Shown here piece after piece: positions 62,337 to 64,000 of a stretch of DNA of 64,000 bases (position 1 is its first letter; every line of letters starts with the position of its first letter). Source of the DNA: Amphimedon queenslandica (Eukaryota > Porifera > Demospongiae > Haplosclerida > Niphatidae); the NCBI RefSeq assembly GCF_000090795.2, contig NW_003546252.1, positions 364,319 to 428,318 on the forward strand, in the 5' to 3' direction. A program made the translations under genes and the position numbers. The notes below the pieces were generated by a model. That model did no database searches and had not been told where the DNA came from. It saw only the letters and a list, made by a program, of their open reading frames with translations.

Positions 62337-64000
62337 CATGTTGGAGAAGAAGCTGAGAGCTGCCCAAGAAGAGAAGGAGCAGTTGAAACTTCTGGCGGAG
62401 AGTGGTGCTGGAAGTGAATCAGCGGGAGAAATGGAAGCTCTGGAAAAAAGATCTGACGTCGCGGAAGAAGAGCGATGGAAAGTGGATTGTCGTGTCTGAG
62501 ATCTATGGTCTGAGCTACCGTCGGGGGGAATTGCCTAAGCACAACGGCTGCAGGCCGTTGAACTAGAGAAACAGAAGTGGGAGGCCAGGGAAGCTCAATG
62601 GCTTGAAGAGAAGAGCGAGCTGGAGGCGAAGGAACCATAGATATGTCTACGCTGGACTGAGGTACCGATGAACCATAGATACTACTAGTATCTATGCATG
62701 GATGAACGGACACAGTGGAGACGTCGATCTCTGGAGACAGGGACATATGCAGGGACCGAGGGAGCGGCAGAAGGATCTGTTTTCCCCATTCATGATGCTC
62801 AACAGTTACCAGTGCTGCCGCACTTTAAAGGAGCGACGGAGGATGCTGAAGAAGACTCGTCTGAGGAATGGGTTGACCGCCTCGAGGAAATGGGAGTCTG
62901 TTGTAGATGTGACGACCATAAAAAGTTAACACAGGTCCCGCTAGATTCTTCTACAAGTACAAGTCTTACAGTGAGTCTGAGAAGAGGAGCTATGATGCTC
63001 TTAAACCAGCTCTTGCTAAACCTTTTCGACTGACAGCAGTATGTTTCATCGGGGGAGACAAGGTTTGAACGAGTCAGTTGATGAGTATGCTTAGGAGTTG
63101 AGGAAGTTATTCTATGAAGCATATCCCCCAACCTATCATGTGACTCCAGAAGCAGAATTATTAGGGAAGAGTGTTAGCTATCTCTAATCAATTTGCTGTA
63201 GAAGGGAATTTCGAGGAGTTGGTGTTTAAAGCTCGCTTGAAGAGGCAAAATGGAAGGAGATGGCCCACGCCCAATCGATGATTGGTTGTTTCTTATGTGG
63301 CTCCAGGTTCACCCCCGTTATTATTACAGAGGTACCCCTCGATTATATCTTAGGGGCCGTCCCACCCAATTATGATTCTCATCAAATCGGAATCCTTGGG
63401 CTGTGTTCAATGGCTTGAATTCCACTGCGGTGGGATTTCTTTAACAAATCGTTGTTTTCATATTTGCCCTCGTCACACACTGAAGCGTTACTCATATTCA
63501 CATCATCACTACTGATTCCGGCTCTCGATCGCCTTAATTATCAATACAGTCCGTTCGACTACCTTGGTTGATTTCTCTCCTCTTCAGAGTTTCGGGGTGA
63601 AACACAACCCACAAATGCAGGTTGTGTCTCGTTGGGTTTAACCACCTATATTTTTGGTGTCCGATAGTCATTCAGGTGAACTTCTACGTAATCTTTCAAG
63701 GATAGCTGGTTCCAAGCCTACTTACCCATTGTCTCTCCTTCTTCTTCCTTACATACTCAACCCATACTTCGTGCCCTTTACTTCTGATCTGGGCTGTTCC
63801 CCTCTCAACAGTCGATCTTCGCACCAACTGTCTGATTGAGACAAATCTTGGGACGGAAGAGAAACCAAGGGGAAAAGAAGCCTCCATGTAAGGAAGCCTA
63901 GTGATGACTCTGAAGAGAAATAAAGGGGGCTACAAGTGCCATCGATGTGGCAGTACACAACACTTTATTCGTGACTGTCCAACAAAAGAAGCCAGAGGTG
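62337..64000 (+). mobile_element. Degenerate LTR-retrotransposon Gag region
   Basis: Plus-strand blocks, broken by stops and frameshifts: a coiled-coil N-terminus (KLRAAQEEKEQLKLLAESGA; EKQKWEAREAQWLEEKSELE), a capsid-like start (LPVLPHFKGATEDAEEDSSE, then WVDRLEEM), RFYKYKSYSESEKRSYDALK and ALAKPF with a frame change, FAVEGNFEELVFKARL-type sequence, and at 63930-63980 a CCHC zinc knuckle (CHRCGSTQHFIRDC). This order is that of Gag in Ty3/gypsy-like elements. The capsid-to-knuckle segment is interrupted by mitochondrial rRNA-like sequence. The element continues off the right edge. Confidence 0.72.
63290..63855 (-). pseudogene. Nuclear copy of mitochondrial large-subunit rRNA (NUMT)
   Basis: Read on minus, the segment runs GTTGGTGCGAAGATCGACTG, AGAGGGGAACAGCCC, AGTAGGCTTGGAACCAGCTA, TCCTTGAAAGATTACGTAGA and AGTTCACCTG, then GGTGGTTAAACCCA, and finally GGACGGCCCCTAAGATATAA and TCGAGGGGTACC. 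In sequence and order these match the conserved LSU rRNA stretch around the GTPase-centre region (E. coli GCTTAGAAGCAGCCATC... GCGTAATAGCTCACTGG) and the later CGACCCCTAAGG region. The AT-shifted form fits a mitochondrial rather than a nuclear gene. Ends are approximate. It is flanked by Gag blocks. Confidence 0.72.

Overview
The window is nuclear DNA of an animal, most likely a demosponge of the Amphimedon type. I infer this from AT-rich sequence, very short GT-AG introns, a giant SRCR/EGF gene, a GABA-B-like class C receptor, other animal gene families (TRPA, TMEM79, PNKD, FAM47) and abundant ACATGT hexamer repeats. No species was confirmed. Exon models were built by hand from splice signals and reading-phase continuity.

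Layout. (1) 31-16471, minus: a secreted or cell-surface protein starting with a signal peptide, then 24 SRCR domains (two exons each) and at least 13 EGF-like domains (one exon each), running off the left edge. (2) 18342-26773, plus: a 16-exon class C GPCR of the GABA-B type, 824 residues. (3) 27108-31265, minus: a two-exon protein of 1360 residues with a beta-helix ectodomain and about 8 membrane segments. (4) 32471-33148, minus: a TMEM79/MAPEG-like membrane protein. (5) 33515-34597, minus: a 7TM receptor of the cAMP-receptor/GPR157 kind. (6) 34764-39609, minus: an 11-exon PNKD-like metallo-beta-lactamase hydrolase. (7) 39960-40850, plus: an AUR1-like (inositol phosphorylceramide synthase type) PAP2 enzyme. 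(8) 41049-45433, minus: a FAM47-like protein, head to head with (9) EXOSC1/CSL4 at 45519-46112, plus. (10) 46136-48272, minus: DTD1, D-aminoacyl-tRNA deacylase. (11) 48557-55005, minus: a 20-exon TRPA1-like channel whose ankyrin exons are near-identical tandem copies.

From 55 kb to the right edge I found no intact gene. This part holds foldback transposons, a LINE reverse-transcriptase relic, a broken USP47-like 3' gene fragment, a 929-bp AAGATCTT-rich palindrome, and a broken Gag region that appears to be interrupted by a nuclear copy of mitochondrial large-subunit rRNA.

The genes do not form one pathway. The left half is enriched in surface and sensing proteins (SRCR/EGF, two GPCRs, the beta-helix membrane protein, later TRPA). 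The middle is compact housekeeping genes, some sharing bidirectional promoters or converging at their 3' ends. The introns carry at least a dozen inverted-repeat elements. Three have perfect 8-bp target duplications (hAT type), and several others share TACYGTA-like ends with TA targets. A separate dispersed repeat family with TTTCCCA ends and internal tandem units recurs about eight times.
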